Part shown: piece by piece, positions 28,551 to 35,425 of the stretch | Layout of the letters: every line of letters starts with the position of its first letter | Position numbering within the stretch: the stretch's first letter is position 1 | Assembly (NCBI GenBank): GCA_017476575.1 | Contig: JAFUZO010000042.1 | Location: 62,001-126,000, forward strand | Source of the DNA: Bacteroidales bacterium | Lineage (GTDB): Bacteria > Bacteroidota > Bacteroidia > Bacteroidales > UBA932 | Length of the DNA: 64,000 bases | Direction: 5' to 3' | Made by a program: the position numbers and the translations under genes | The notes under the pieces: model-generated | Told to the model about the DNA's origin: nothing | The model's database searches: none | Seen by the model: only the letters and a program-made list of their open reading frames with translations

Positions 28551-30599
28551 ATGATTTTCCGTTCCCTCCTGTCGATCCTTTGTGCCATCCTCCTCTCCCT
28601 TCCCGTCGGGGCCCAGACACTCGGCCGTCTGACCGAAGACCTCCATGCCCGAGATGCCTATGCCGGAGCGAGTTCCTATATGGACTTCTACCACGGTCTG
28701 GCGTTGAGTCAGGAGGGGGTCGATCTTTCTTTGGGCGCCCTGCTTTCCATCGACGGGGTCGTCTCCGCCGGACGGGTCCGGGGGGAGGACGACCTCAAGC
28801 GGCTGTATCCCTTCCCGAACCGGATCGTCGTGCTCCGGATGACGGGCGAGGAGATCCGGAAGTATCTGGAAGCCAGTTATGATACATGGATCCAGACCGT
28901 GGGCGGCCCGGAGGATCCGGTGCTGCGGCTCAAATCGTCCACGGACAGCAAAGGACAAGTCAAGTGGAATTTCCAGGATTCTCCGGCGAATTTCGACAGT
29001 GCGGCCGGGGTGGATTATACCGTCGACATCACGGCGCCCTCCGGCTCCCGGGTCCGGATTGCCTCGCTGGCTGGCGGGCGCCCCTTCCTGCCGGAGGCCG
29101 TCTACGGTGTCGCCATCACCGATTACCGGGCCCGTGGCTCGGGGCGGCTCCTTCAGGCGGCGGGCATCGATCCGAAGGATATGGAGGACCGTATTGTATT
29201 GCGTGGCAAGGAGTTCCGGGAGATCCTGCGGGATTGCCTGGCGGAACGGGGGACCTTGGACCCGGCGGCGATGCGCTCCGGCTCCTGGCATTTCGTCCCC
29301 GAGGACTTGGCCGGGCCGGGGCTGGCGCGGGACCTGGCCCTGGTGTTCGGCACGGCACCTTACGACACCCGGTCCGAAATCATGGCCGACCTGCGGAAGG
29401 CGGCAGGCGAATATCGGATGTATCCATCGGAACATCCGGCCCAGACAGCCGCGCCGAAGGGATACAAGCCGTTTTATATCAGCCATTTCGGTCGGCATGG
29501 TGCCCGATATGCCCTGGGAGAGAAGGTCTACGAGGAATTCCGGGATGTGCTGGAAAGGGCCCATGCGGCGGGTCGTCTGACCGGGACGGGTGAGGACCTT
29601 TACCGGCGCTATGAGCGGTTGTATCCGCACGTCGCCTACCGGGGCGGGGAATTGACGCAGAAGGGGCAGGAGCAGCATCGCACCATTGCGGCCCGGATGT
29701 ACGAGGATTATCCGGCGGTCTTCAAGGGGGCGACTCATGCCGAAGTCGCGTCCACCGCTTCACACCGGGTGCTGGTCAGCATGGACGCCTTCTTGGACGA
29801 GTTGAGGCGGCGGGACCGTTCGTTCGACTATACTTTGGCATACGGGCGGAACTGCCTGCCGGCAATCGACCCGAGTGATTCCTCCAACCCGTTCCGGAAG
29901 GAGGGGCGGCCCTACCCGCCTTCCGTCGCAAAGAAGCGGAAACGGTTCGTGGAAGAGCGGGTGGACTGGGAAGAGATAGCAGGACGTTTCTGTACCGACC
30001 TCCCTTGGCTGGATTCCCTGTATGGACAATCGAAATTCGTCCAGACCCTGCGGAAGGTCATCGTGGACCTGCCCTGCCTGGATTTTACGCCGGAAGACCG
30101 CTTTGACGACCTGTTGACGGCGGAGGAGCAGTACCGCCTCTGGCAGGTGTGGAACTATGGCGGCTACCTTTATTACGGACGTCCGGCGGGGACGGACCAG
30201 GCGGTCTGCCTCGGAATGGCGTCCGCCGTCTGCGACCTTGTCGACCGGGCGGAGGAGGACTGGGCGGCGGGAACGGCGCTCCGTCTGCGGTTCACGCACG
30301 ACTCCTGCCTGCTCCCGCTGCTCTCTTATCTGGGGATCGACCACTTCGGCGCCACGGTCTCCAATCCGTATGAGGTGGAGAACCATTGGCGCTGCTTCGA
30401 GGTGCCGATGGCCTCCAACCTCCAGTTCATCTTTTTCCGCAGCAGCCATTCGTCCGACGTGCTCGTCAAGGTCCTCCTCAACGGTCGCGAGACGACCCTC
30501 CCTTTCGAGCCCGTCACCGGTCCCTACTATTCGTGGGAGGAATTCAAACGGTACTGCCGCCCCGCCTTGACCGGGGAGGGCTTTCCTACAGCCCCTTGA
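28551..30599 (+). CDS. Secreted 5'-nucleotidase-C-like / histidine acid phosphatase fusion
   Basis: A 682-residue protein with signal peptide ending 'SLPVGAQ'. Residues about 25-255 resemble the C-terminal domain of 5'-nucleotidases ('LSLGALLSIDGVVSAGRV'-like start, 'RLYPFPNRIVVLRMTGEEI', 'YLEASYDTW'), but the metallophosphatase domain that normally precedes it is absent. Residues about 300-680 form a branch 2 histidine phosphatase: 'SHFGRHGARYA' with Arg315 and His316 (RHGxR), and 'FTHDSCLLPLL' with His583 and Asp584 as the proton-donor HD pair. Such enzymes release phosphate from phosphorylated sugars, inositol phosphates or proteins. It starts 15 bases after the protease gene and probably supplies phosphate hydrolysis to the same locus. 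It overlaps the convergent flavodoxin gene by 14 bases. Confidence 0.85.
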   Translation: MIFRSLLSILCAILLSLPVGAQTLGRLTEDLHARDAYAGASSYMDFYHGLALSQEGVDLSLGALLSIDGVVSAGRVRGEDDLKRLYPFPNRIVVLRMTGEEIRKYLEASYDTWIQTVGGPEDPVLRLKSSTDSKGQVKWNFQDSPANFDSAAGVDYTVDITAPSGSRVRIASLAGGRPFLPEAVYGVAITDYRARGSGRLLQAAGIDPKDMEDRIVLRGKEFREILRDCLAERGTLDPAAMRSGSWHFVPEDLAGPGLARDLALVFGTAPYDTRSEIMADLRKAAGEYRMYPSEHPAQTAAPKGYKPFYISHFGRHGARYALGEKVYEEFRDVLERAHAAGRLTGTGEDLYRRYERLYPHVAYRGGELTQKGQEQHRTIAARMYEDYPAVFKGATHAEVASTASHRVLVSMDAFLDELRRRDRSFDYTLAYGRNCLPAIDPSDSSNPFRKEGRPYPPSVAKKRKRFVEERVDWEEIAGRFCTDLPWLDSLYGQSKFVQTLRKVIVDLPCLDFTPEDRFDDLLTAEEQYRLWQVWNYGGYLYYGRPAGTDQAVCLGMASAVCDLVDRAEEDWAAGTALRLRFTHDSCLLPLLSYLGIDHFGATVSNPYEVENHWRCFEVPMASNLQFIFFRSSHSSDVLVKVLLNGRETTLPFEPVTGPYYSWEEFKRYCRPALTGEGFPTAP

Positions 30600-31077
30600 C
30601 GGCCTGGATCAGGGCGGCGAGGCGGTCATCGGTCTTCTCCGGCTCGTTCACCTCGTCGAGGGCGACACCGACGAAGCGGCCATCGATGACGGCATCGGAG
30701 CCTTCGAAGGAGTAGCCGTCGGTGGAGGGTCCCTCCAGGACGGTGGCACCGGCCGCGACCGCAGCATCGTACAGGGCTCTCATGCCCCCGCAGAAGGTGT
30801 CCGGGTAGCCCTCGGCATCGCCACAGCCGAACAGGGCGACGGTCTTGCCGCCGAGGTCGAGGTTTTTCAGGGTATCGAGTTCCCCGTACCAGTCATCCTG
30901 CACGTCGCCGTCACCCCAGGTGGAGGTGCCGAGCACCAGGACATCGTAACCGGCGGCGTCCGGACCGAAGTCCGCCGCACTTTTTACATCGGAGACGCCA
31001 AGGGCCGAAGCGATGCGTCCCGCGATTTCCTCGCAGGTTCCGGTGGTGGAACCATAGTATATCACTGTCTTTTTCAT
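30586..31077 (-). CDS. fldA: Flavodoxin
   Basis: A 163-residue flavodoxin, a small FMN-binding electron carrier. The phosphate loop is 'GSTTGTCEEIA' near the N-terminus. Aromatic residues stacking on FMN are expected in 'TSTWGDGDVQDDWY' (W and Y) and 'FGCGDAEGYPDTFC'. Length and order are normal for the long-chain flavodoxins. It is monocistronic with its own promoter (TAACTTTG on the - strand) and faces the phosphatase gene, overlapping its 3' end by 14 bases. Flavodoxins often replace ferredoxin under iron limitation, but no Fur site is evident here. Confidence 0.95.
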   Translation of the reverse strand: MKKTVIYYGSTTGTCEEIAGRIASALGVSDVKSAADFGPDAAGYDVLVLGTSTWGDGDVQDDWYGELDTLKNLDLGGKTVALFGCGDAEGYPDTFCGGMRALYDAAVAAGATVLEGPSTDGYSFEGSDAVIDGRFVGVALDEVNEPEKTDDRLAALIQAVKGL

Positions 31078-31094
31078 AAAGATGGGTTTGTTTG

Positions 31095-31110
31095 TATCTT
31101 TGCAAAGTTA
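31095..31110. promoter_or_regulatory. Overlapping divergent -7 elements upstream of flavodoxin
   Basis: TAACTTTG on the - strand (31103-31110) is well placed for the flavodoxin gene. TATCTTTG on the + strand (31095-31102) abuts it head to head, but the next + gene has its own -7 box at 31216, so the + element would make a longer leader or a short transcript. Confidence 0.55.
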
Positions 31111-31215
31111 GGTTGCTGGCAACGCTGCGTCAATCCCCATTTATGAGGATGAGGGCGCTCTTCCTTCCCGGTTCATGGGGAGCGCCTGAGTCTTTCTCCT
31201 TTCCGGGAAATTGTG

Positions 31216-31223
31216 TATATTTG
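31216..31223 (+). promoter_or_regulatory. -7 element of the 91-residue protein gene
   Basis: TATATTTG matches TAnnTTTG and lies 20 bases before the ATG at 31244. This also shows that the longer open frames starting at 31211 or 31213 are not the real gene starts. Confidence 0.6.
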
Positions 31224-31243
31224 CCGACATAAAACGGAACGAA

Positions 31244-31519
31244 ATGGACCCCAGAAACACCATCAAGAGCCTTATCCCGGAAGAAATCATCAAGGATGTC
31301 CCCGTCGAGAAACGGAACCATGTCGCCACCAAGATCGTTTTGTTCTTCCAGGAGGCGGATCCGGACCTGTATGCAGAGATCGAGAAGGCGGACTTGCTGC
31401 CGGACGAGTTGAGGATCCCGGTCGTCGAGGCCATCCGCGAAGCCGCCCTCAAGGCCAGGGAGCATCATCTGGAGATGGTACGGCTCTATGGCGGGAAGCC
31501 TTCCGGTCCGTCGGCATAG
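31244..31519 (+). CDS. Small soluble protein of unknown function
   Basis: A 91-residue cytoplasmic protein with no signal peptide. It is rich in charged residues and predicted mostly helical: 'IKSLIPEEIIKDVPVEKRNH', 'FFQEADPDLYAEIEKADLL', 'EAIREAALKAREHHLEMV'. I do not recognise the family. The ATG at 31244 is chosen because it follows a good promoter and starts a natural sequence 'MDPRNTIKS'. The next gene, a lipoprotein, follows after 38 bases and may share the transcript. Confidence 0.6.
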   Translation: MDPRNTIKSLIPEEIIKDVPVEKRNHVATKIVLFFQEADPDLYAEIEKADLLPDELRIPVVEAIREAALKAREHHLEMVRLYGGKPSGPSA

Positions 31520-31557
31520 AAGTTGATGTGTGTCTCCTGTATGCAAACGTCCCTGTC

Positions 31558-31875
31558 ATGAAAGCAATTTTTCTTACTTTGGTGGCCTGTTGCCTGGTCG
31601 GTTGCGGTGCGGCCCATTATGGTGCAACCCGGTTTTCCAATGAGGATGTCCATCTCGGCGACACCAAGGAGTCGGTCGTCAAGCGATACGGCAAGCCCTA
31701 TATCCAGGAGCAGGAGCGGGTCGACGGGAAGACCGTGGAGACCCTCGGCTACAAGGAGGATATGAACTACGGTTACAAGATCAACACCTTTTTCGTGTTC
31801 GAAGACGGAAAACTGGTCCGGAAGGTCCAGGAAGAAGACGCTCCCCACCACCCCAGCATCAAGGTCGAGAAATAA
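31558..31875 (+). CDS. Small BamE/SmpA-like lipoprotein
   Basis: A 105-residue lipoprotein with lipobox 'CCLVGC' (Cys16). The mature domain begins 'VHLGDTKESVVKRYGKPYIQ', which resembles the 'i..GMt...V...lG.P' repeat of the BamE/SmpA fold, and continues 'TLGYKEDMNYGYKI' and 'FFVFEDGKLVRKV', the usual final strand pair of that fold. BamE proteins assist outer-membrane protein assembly, but many Bacteroidetes lipoproteins with this fold have no known role, so I do not assign a symbol. The start at 31558 is fixed by the signal peptide; the frame is open further upstream only by chance. Confidence 0.65.
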   Translation: MKAIFLTLVACCLVGCGAAHYGATRFSNEDVHLGDTKESVVKRYGKPYIQEQERVDGKTVETLGYKEDMNYGYKINTFFVFEDGKLVRKVQEEDAPHHPSIKVEK

Positions 31876-32124
31876 TCCCCCTCCGGTGTGTGATGTGAAT
31901 CCCAGAAGTCAGACAGAACTTTCGGGGTTCATGTCAGAAAGCCATCAGCCATATCCAGTCGCCTGAGCTGCTTCCATTCAGTGAGCCGGAGGAGGGCGGA
32001 CTGTGACCGCACCCGTCGGCATTGCAGGCCATGTTGGCGGCGAAACGCAGCGCGAGCCCCTGCTGAAGGCAGGAGTGGAAGAAGAGCCTGTAGGCCTATA
32101 AGCGGTCAAGCCCCCTTCTCTCCG
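31876..32124. other. Gap with no intact gene
   Basis: About 250 bases with no convincing gene. On the - strand a short open stretch (roughly 31935-32100) reads 'LALRFAANMACNADGCGHSP' and stops quickly; it could be a remnant of a coding region, but I cannot name it. Confidence 0.4.
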
Positions 32125-32475
32125 CTATAACTTGCAGATCATCAGCATCTCCTCACCCCGGTCCGCCACCGTCCAGAATCCGGCCTTCTCATACATCCGG
32201 AGTGCGTAATTCGCTTTCTGAACAAACTGGGAAACCTGGCCGTAGTCATCCATGATCCGGGTCCATACGATGCCGACAACCTTTCCATCCACCTCGGCCA
32301 CCAGGCAGCGGTCATCGGGCCTCCTGCCGAAATCCCGCACATACACCTGCAAGTCCTCGCTTTCAATGATAGACCTCGGTGGAGCCGATACGCCCTCAGG
32401 AATGAAGATGGCTTCATACAGGAAGCTATCCAGCAGCGGAAGCTCCTCCGGATGTAGATTGCGGATTGCCATCAT
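32125..32475 (-). pseudogene. GNAT acetyltransferase with an internal deletion
   Basis: The frame is open for 116 residues, but the protein is not a complete GNAT enzyme. It begins normally ('MMAIRNLHPEELPLLDSFLY', 'CLVAEVDGKVVGIVWTRIMD') and then jumps at 'DDYG' to 'VSQFVQKANYALRMYEKAGF', the region near the end of the fold. In related proteins about 35-40 residues lie between these parts, including motif A (R/Q-x-x-G-x-G/A), which binds acetyl-CoA. That motif is missing here, so acetyltransferase activity is not expected. The in-frame deletion and the broken neighbours on the same strand indicate gene decay. Confidence 0.75.
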
Positions 32476-32476
32476 T

Positions 32477-32593
32477 TCAACTTACCCGCTCCGGATGCGT
32501 CAGTGCGAACACCATCGCGATGTTACCTCCGTCGGAGAAGCCCAGGATGTTGGCTTTGCCGATGCCATGTGTGTCCATGAATTCAAGCAAATC
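32477..32593 (-). pseudogene. Fragment of an alpha/beta hydrolase
   Basis: Only about 38 residues of an alpha/beta hydrolase remain: 'LLEFMDTHGIGKANILGFSD' followed by 'GGNIAMVFALTHPERVS' and a stop. The nucleophile elbow 'GFSDGGN' with its Ser is present, but the N-terminal strands and everything after the elbow, including the catalytic acid and His, are gone. It is fused in frame to the 3' end of a GyrI-like pseudogene, so it is a deletion junction product rather than a gene. Confidence 0.75.
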
Positions 32594-32958
32594 TTCGGCA
32601 ACCGCCCAGTCGAAATCCTCTTGGGTCACAAAGTCCGGGAGCCGGATCATCGAGATAAACTGGAAGTCCTCCTTGTGGGCCTCATCCACCTCGCCGTTCT
32701 CCGCCCACCAAAGCCCTCCAGCGGGGGAACCACATAATCGAAGTACCCCTCAATCCGATGGTCGCCCATCTTGCTCATCTTGATGGTGAACGCAATTCCA
32801 TACAACAATTCCAGGGAAGCCTTGTACTCACCGTCCTCATCATTGGGATTCCCTTTGCCCCGAATCGCAATGTAGTTCATTGGAGGCACATCCACCACTG
32901 CCGGTGTTGCCGCAGGAAGGTAAAACTCCTTGTATTCCTTCTTGAAATCAAATGCCAT
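32594..32958 (-). pseudogene. GyrI-like small-molecule-binding domain gene, frameshifted and truncated
   Basis: The gene starts at 32958 with 'MAFDFKKEYKEFYLPAATPA' and continues 'PMNYIAIRGKGNPNDEDGEY', the typical start of Bacteroidetes GyrI-like domain proteins. At 32709-32713 one T is missing from a T-run on the coding strand: 'PPLEGF' should continue 'WWAENGEVDEAHKEDFQFIS', but the frame shifts after 'PPLEGF'. The correct frame resumes as 'EAHKEDFQFISMIRLPDFV' and reaches 'EDFDWAVAE' at about 32594, where it runs into alpha/beta hydrolase sequence. The last third of the domain is absent. It is a decayed gene; a sequencing error could explain the frameshift but not the truncation. Confidence 0.8.
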
Positions 32959-32994
32959 AAAACACAATTTAGTGATGTGTAAAAAATAACCTGC

Positions 32995-33077
32995 CTCATT
33001 TTGGAATGAGCCGCCCGCGGCATTGAGCGGGAGGGGCCCGGCCGTCAGGCCGGGAGGGACGAGGACCCGAAGGGTCC
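32995..33077. repeat. Cluster of four adjacent hairpins
   Basis: Four palindromes follow one another: CTCATT/AATGAG (32995-33010), CCCGC/GCGGG (33013-33031), CCCGGCC/GGCCGGG with loop GTCA (33037-33054), and GGACCC/GGGTCC with loop GAA (33063-33077). No coding frame explains them. They lie between the GyrI-like pseudogene and an EF-G remnant. Confidence 0.6.
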
Positions 33078-33210
33078 GAAGATGGAAAAACGAGGCCGGT
33101 TGTTTTTTACCGATCATAGAAAGCGATCGTCCAACAGGCTGCAGCAGCCAGAGCCTGGCACAGACTTTCCTCGCCCCACCGCATAGATTAAGGGAAAAGC
33201 GGAAGCGAGA

Positions 33211-33417
33211 TTCTCTCCGGCCGACGAAGGCGTCACCGGACTCCGATTCGACGACCAGGTCAAGGGCGGCAACATTCTGAAGGAATTCATCCCCTGTATC
33301 GAGAAGGGCTTCCAGGCCGTGATGGCCAACGGTGTGCTCGCCGGATACGGAGCACGCATCATCAAGGCATCCGTCCCGCTCGCCGAGCACTTCGGTTATG
33401 TCACGGTCCTGCATTTC
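33211..33417 (+). pseudogene. Remnant of an elongation factor G gene (domains IV-V)
   Basis: The + strand encodes a short EF-G piece in one frame: '[20 protein letters not shown]' and '[17 protein letters not shown]', typical of EF-G domain IV, joined directly to '[20 protein letters not shown]', which belongs near the domain V region about 90 residues later in a normal EF-G. The G domain and the rest are absent, and the reading frame then runs into the tRNA gene at 33418. It is a double-deleted remnant of an EF-G or EF-G-like paralogue, not a functional gene. Confidence 0.8.
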
Positions 33418-33491
33418 GGCCCCTTGGCTCAGTTGGTCAGAGCAGCGGACTCATCATCCGTGGGTCGTGGGTTCAAGTCCCCCAGGGGCCA
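33418..33491 (+). tRNA. tRNA with CAT anticodon (Met or Ile2)
   Basis: A 74-base cloverleaf: acceptor GGCCCCT/AGGGGCC (7 pairs), D arm GCTC/GAGC, anticodon stem GCGGA/TCCGT, loop CTCATCA with anticodon CAT, T loop TTCAAGT, discriminator A. No encoded CCA. Two oddities: base 37 is C instead of a purine, and the T stem GTGGG/CCCCC has a T-C mismatch. It is either an elongator Met or an Ile(CAT) tRNA, possibly degenerating. Confidence 0.8.
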
Positions 33492-33554
33492 CTTCACTCC
33501 GGCTTTCCGAGTGCATTCTGTAATAGTTTGAGCAACAGGAAGTTGGTTGATTTA

Positions 33555-33656
33555 AGAGGCTGGCCGAAAAGTAGATTCTTCGGCAGGTGGACCTGCCTCA
33601 GAATGACACGAGGCTGTCATTCTGAATAAAGTGAAGAATCTTATCGGTCAGCTTCT
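33555..33656. repeat. Intergenic inverted-repeat element
   Basis: A nested palindromic unit: an imperfect outer repeat (around GATTCTTC at 33574-33581 with GAAGAATC at 33633-33640), GCAGGT/ACCTGC (33583-33596), and a perfect inner repeat CAGAATGACA (33599-33608) with TGTCATTCTG (33615-33624). This resembles the small 'TGTCATTCTGA...GAAGAATCT' repeats dispersed in many bacterial genomes. Only one copy is in this window. Confidence 0.6.
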
Positions 33657-33721
33657 AAAAATAGTAGATTGCTCATTTTCAGTTATGAGCAATTGATTTT
33701 ATGGGGGCGAGAGGTTGGGCG

Positions 33722-34147
33722 TCAGTCTTCCCAGACGAGGGTGCGGGAGAGGTCGGGGTTGACCCGGATATGGACCTTGAGGGTGTCCTCGGGCAGGATC
33801 TTCTCGATGTTCCCGGGCCACTCCATGATGCAGAGGCATCCACTGTCGATGTAGTCGTAGAAGCCGATGTCGAGGGCTTCTTCGATGCGGTCGATGCGGT
33901 AGAAATCGAAGTGGTACATCGGCTCTCCGGTGGCGGTACGGTACTCGTTGACGATGGCGAAAGTCGGCGAACTCACGGCATCCTCGACGACTCCGAGCTG
34001 CCGGCAGACCGCTGTCGTGAACGTTGTCTTCCCGGCGCCCATCGGTGCATAGAGTGCGACCAGCCGTCGTCCTCCGATTTCCTGGAGGAACTGCCCTGCC
34101 GCCCGGTCGAGGTCCTGCAGGTCCTTGATTTGTATCTCGTGTCTCAT
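33722..34147 (-). CDS. tsaE: tRNA threonylcarbamoyladenosine biosynthesis ATPase TsaE
   Basis: TsaE is the small P-loop ATPase that works with TsaB and TsaD to make the t6A37 modification of ANN-decoding tRNAs. The start at 34147 (MRHEIQIKDLQDLDRAAGQF) gives 141 residues, the normal length; the longer frame adds 15 residues without similarity. The Walker A motif 'APMGAGKTTF' contains Lys40. 'SSPTFAIVNEY' and 'HFDFYRIDRIEEALDIGF' are the other family signatures, and 'CIMEWPGNI' is the usual 'vEWpe' element. It stands alone between an intergenic repeat and the VOC gene on the same strand. Confidence 0.95.
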   Translation of the reverse strand: MRHEIQIKDLQDLDRAAGQFLQEIGGRRLVALYAPMGAGKTTFTTAVCRQLGVVEDAVSSPTFAIVNEYRTATGEPMYHFDFYRIDRIEEALDIGFYDYIDSGCLCIMEWPGNIEKILPEDTLKVHIRVNPDLSRTLVWED

Positions 34148-34208
34148 AGCGGGTGCATAGGTAGGTAAAAATCGGAACAAAGGAAAGGGCAACGACCCGT
34201 TCCGGAGC

Positions 34209-34568
34209 CTATCTTTCCTTCAGATAGTCGGTGAACCCGAGCAGGTTGCCGTCCGGGTCGGTGAATTCCACGGCCCAGCCGGTATGGATGCGGAAGGGGG
34301 CACTCCGGAAGGAGATGCCCCGGCCCTGCAGGTCTGCATACATCTTCCGGGCATCGTCCACCTCGATCCAGACCGCCGTCTGCGCATCGGGGAATTTCTT
34401 CTTGTCCTTCAGGATGATAGCCGGTTCCTCGTCGCCGACGGCGAAGGCGACCATCCCCATCTCGGCAAACTCGAACTTCACGGGAAGGCCCAGCGTCTCG
34501 GCATAGAACTTCCGTGCGGCGGCATAGTCCTCTACCGCCAGGAAATAGTTGTCGTAATTTTTAATCAT
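34209..34568 (-). CDS. VOC (glyoxalase/bleomycin-resistance-like) family protein
   Basis: A 119-residue single-module VOC protein. It begins 'MIKNYDNYFLAVEDYAAARK' and has 'FYAETLGLPVKFEFAEMGMV', 'AVWIEVDDARKMYADLQGRG' and a final 'WAVEFTDPDGNLLGFTDYL', the typical betaalphabetabetabeta pattern. The Glu in the last strand is a usual metal ligand in this fold; a full metal triad is not obvious, so binding or enzymatic roles are both possible. The start at 34568 overlaps the stop of the upstream acetyltransferase gene (ATGA), which argues for this Met rather than one nine bases upstream and for co-translation. Confidence 0.85.
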   Translation of the reverse strand: MIKNYDNYFLAVEDYAAARKFYAETLGLPVKFEFAEMGMVAFAVGDEEPAIILKDKKKFPDAQTAVWIEVDDARKMYADLQGRGISFRSAPFRIHTGWAVEFTDPDGNLLGFTDYLKER

Positions 34569-35128
34569 GGTTTCCATTCTTCCAGGGTGATGCAGGAGAT
34601 ATGCTCCGTGTGCCGCTCGCCGGTCAGCCGCGACGGGACATCCTCCCGGGTATATCGATAGCGGAAGCCGCATTTTTCCTGGACCCGTTTCGAGCGGAGG
34701 TTGCCGTCGTAATAACAGCACCAGATGCTCCGCAGCCCGAGGTCTTCGAAACCGTGGCGCAGCAGTTCACGCACGGCCTCGGGGATCAGCCCCTGCCCCC
34801 AGAACGGGGCGCCGATCCAGTATCCGACCTCTCCTTCTCCGGGCGGCAGGTCAAGGTTGCTCTGCGGGCCGGTTTTCAGGTCGATGCTTCCGACAGGCTT
34901 CCCGGTTGCCTTCAGCACGACGGCATAGGTTTCGGGCGCGGAGAGGACGGTCCGGATGACCGCCCTGCTCTCTTCCACGCTGGTGTGGAGCGGCCAGCCG
35001 GCGGCGGGCCCCACGGCCGGGTCCCGGGCATACTGGAACAGATCCTCGGCATCGTCCTCGTGCCAAGGCCGCAGGACCAGCCTTCCGGTCTGCAGTTGCG
35101 TTTCCCGGGTCTGTTGTGAAATCGCCAT
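34565..35128 (-). CDS. GNAT acetyltransferase, RimJ/RimL type
   Basis: A 187-residue acetyltransferase (start at 35128, 'MAISQQTRETQLQTGRLVLR'). 'TGRLVLRPWHEDDAEDLFQY' is the standard RimJ/RimL entry; 'EVGYWIGAPFWGQGLIPEAV' contains motif A (Q/G-x-x-G-x-G/A variant 'WGQGLI'), and 'NLRSKRVQEKCGFRYRY' is the conserved 'N..S..v.eK.GF' end. It probably acetylates an amino group on a small molecule or a protein N-terminus; the substrate cannot be told. The promoter TATCTTTG on the - strand at 35149-35156 precedes it, and it is translationally coupled to the VOC gene. Confidence 0.88.
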   Translation of the reverse strand: MAISQQTRETQLQTGRLVLRPWHEDDAEDLFQYARDPAVGPAAGWPLHTSVEESRAVIRTVLSAPETYAVVLKATGKPVGSIDLKTGPQSNLDLPPGEGEVGYWIGAPFWGQGLIPEAVRELLRHGFEDLGLRSIWCCYYDGNLRSKRVQEKCGFRYRYTREDVPSRLTGERHTEHISCITLEEWKP

Positions 35129-35148
35129 CGTCTGTCCATTTGCTGCTG

Positions 35149-35156
35149 CAAAGATA
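35149..35156 (-). promoter_or_regulatory. -7 element of the acetyltransferase-VOC pair
   Basis: TATCTTTG on the - strand, 20 bases before the ATG at 35128, fits the Bacteroidetes consensus TAnnTTTG. Confidence 0.6.
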
Positions 35157-35425
35157 CACAAAAACCGGTCCTGTGCAACACCCCGGCCGGCTTCCTTGCC
35201 CCGGCTATCCACAGAAAAGGGTTGTTTTCGTGGAGGCCCCCCGAAGACAGGATGGCCCAGCCAAGTCCCCAGTCGAGCAACGGACTTCTTCATACAAACT
35301 ACGGGAGAACTCGCTATAAGGGGCTGATACAAGGCGATACGACCTCGGAAACCATTCGGGCGAGGGTAGAAGCGGGTGTTTCGATAGGGCATGGGGCGGT
35401 AACCCTGCTCGGAAAATATCGGATT

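Noticed and set aside
32594..32689. An intact alpha/beta hydrolase gene starting at 32689
   Set aside because: The first 32 residues of that frame are GyrI-like sequence and only about 38 hydrolase residues follow before a stop.
33023..33280. A + strand open frame of 85 codons with Arg/Ser-rich sequence
   Set aside because: It crosses the hairpin cluster, has no promoter and is out of frame with the EF-G remnant.
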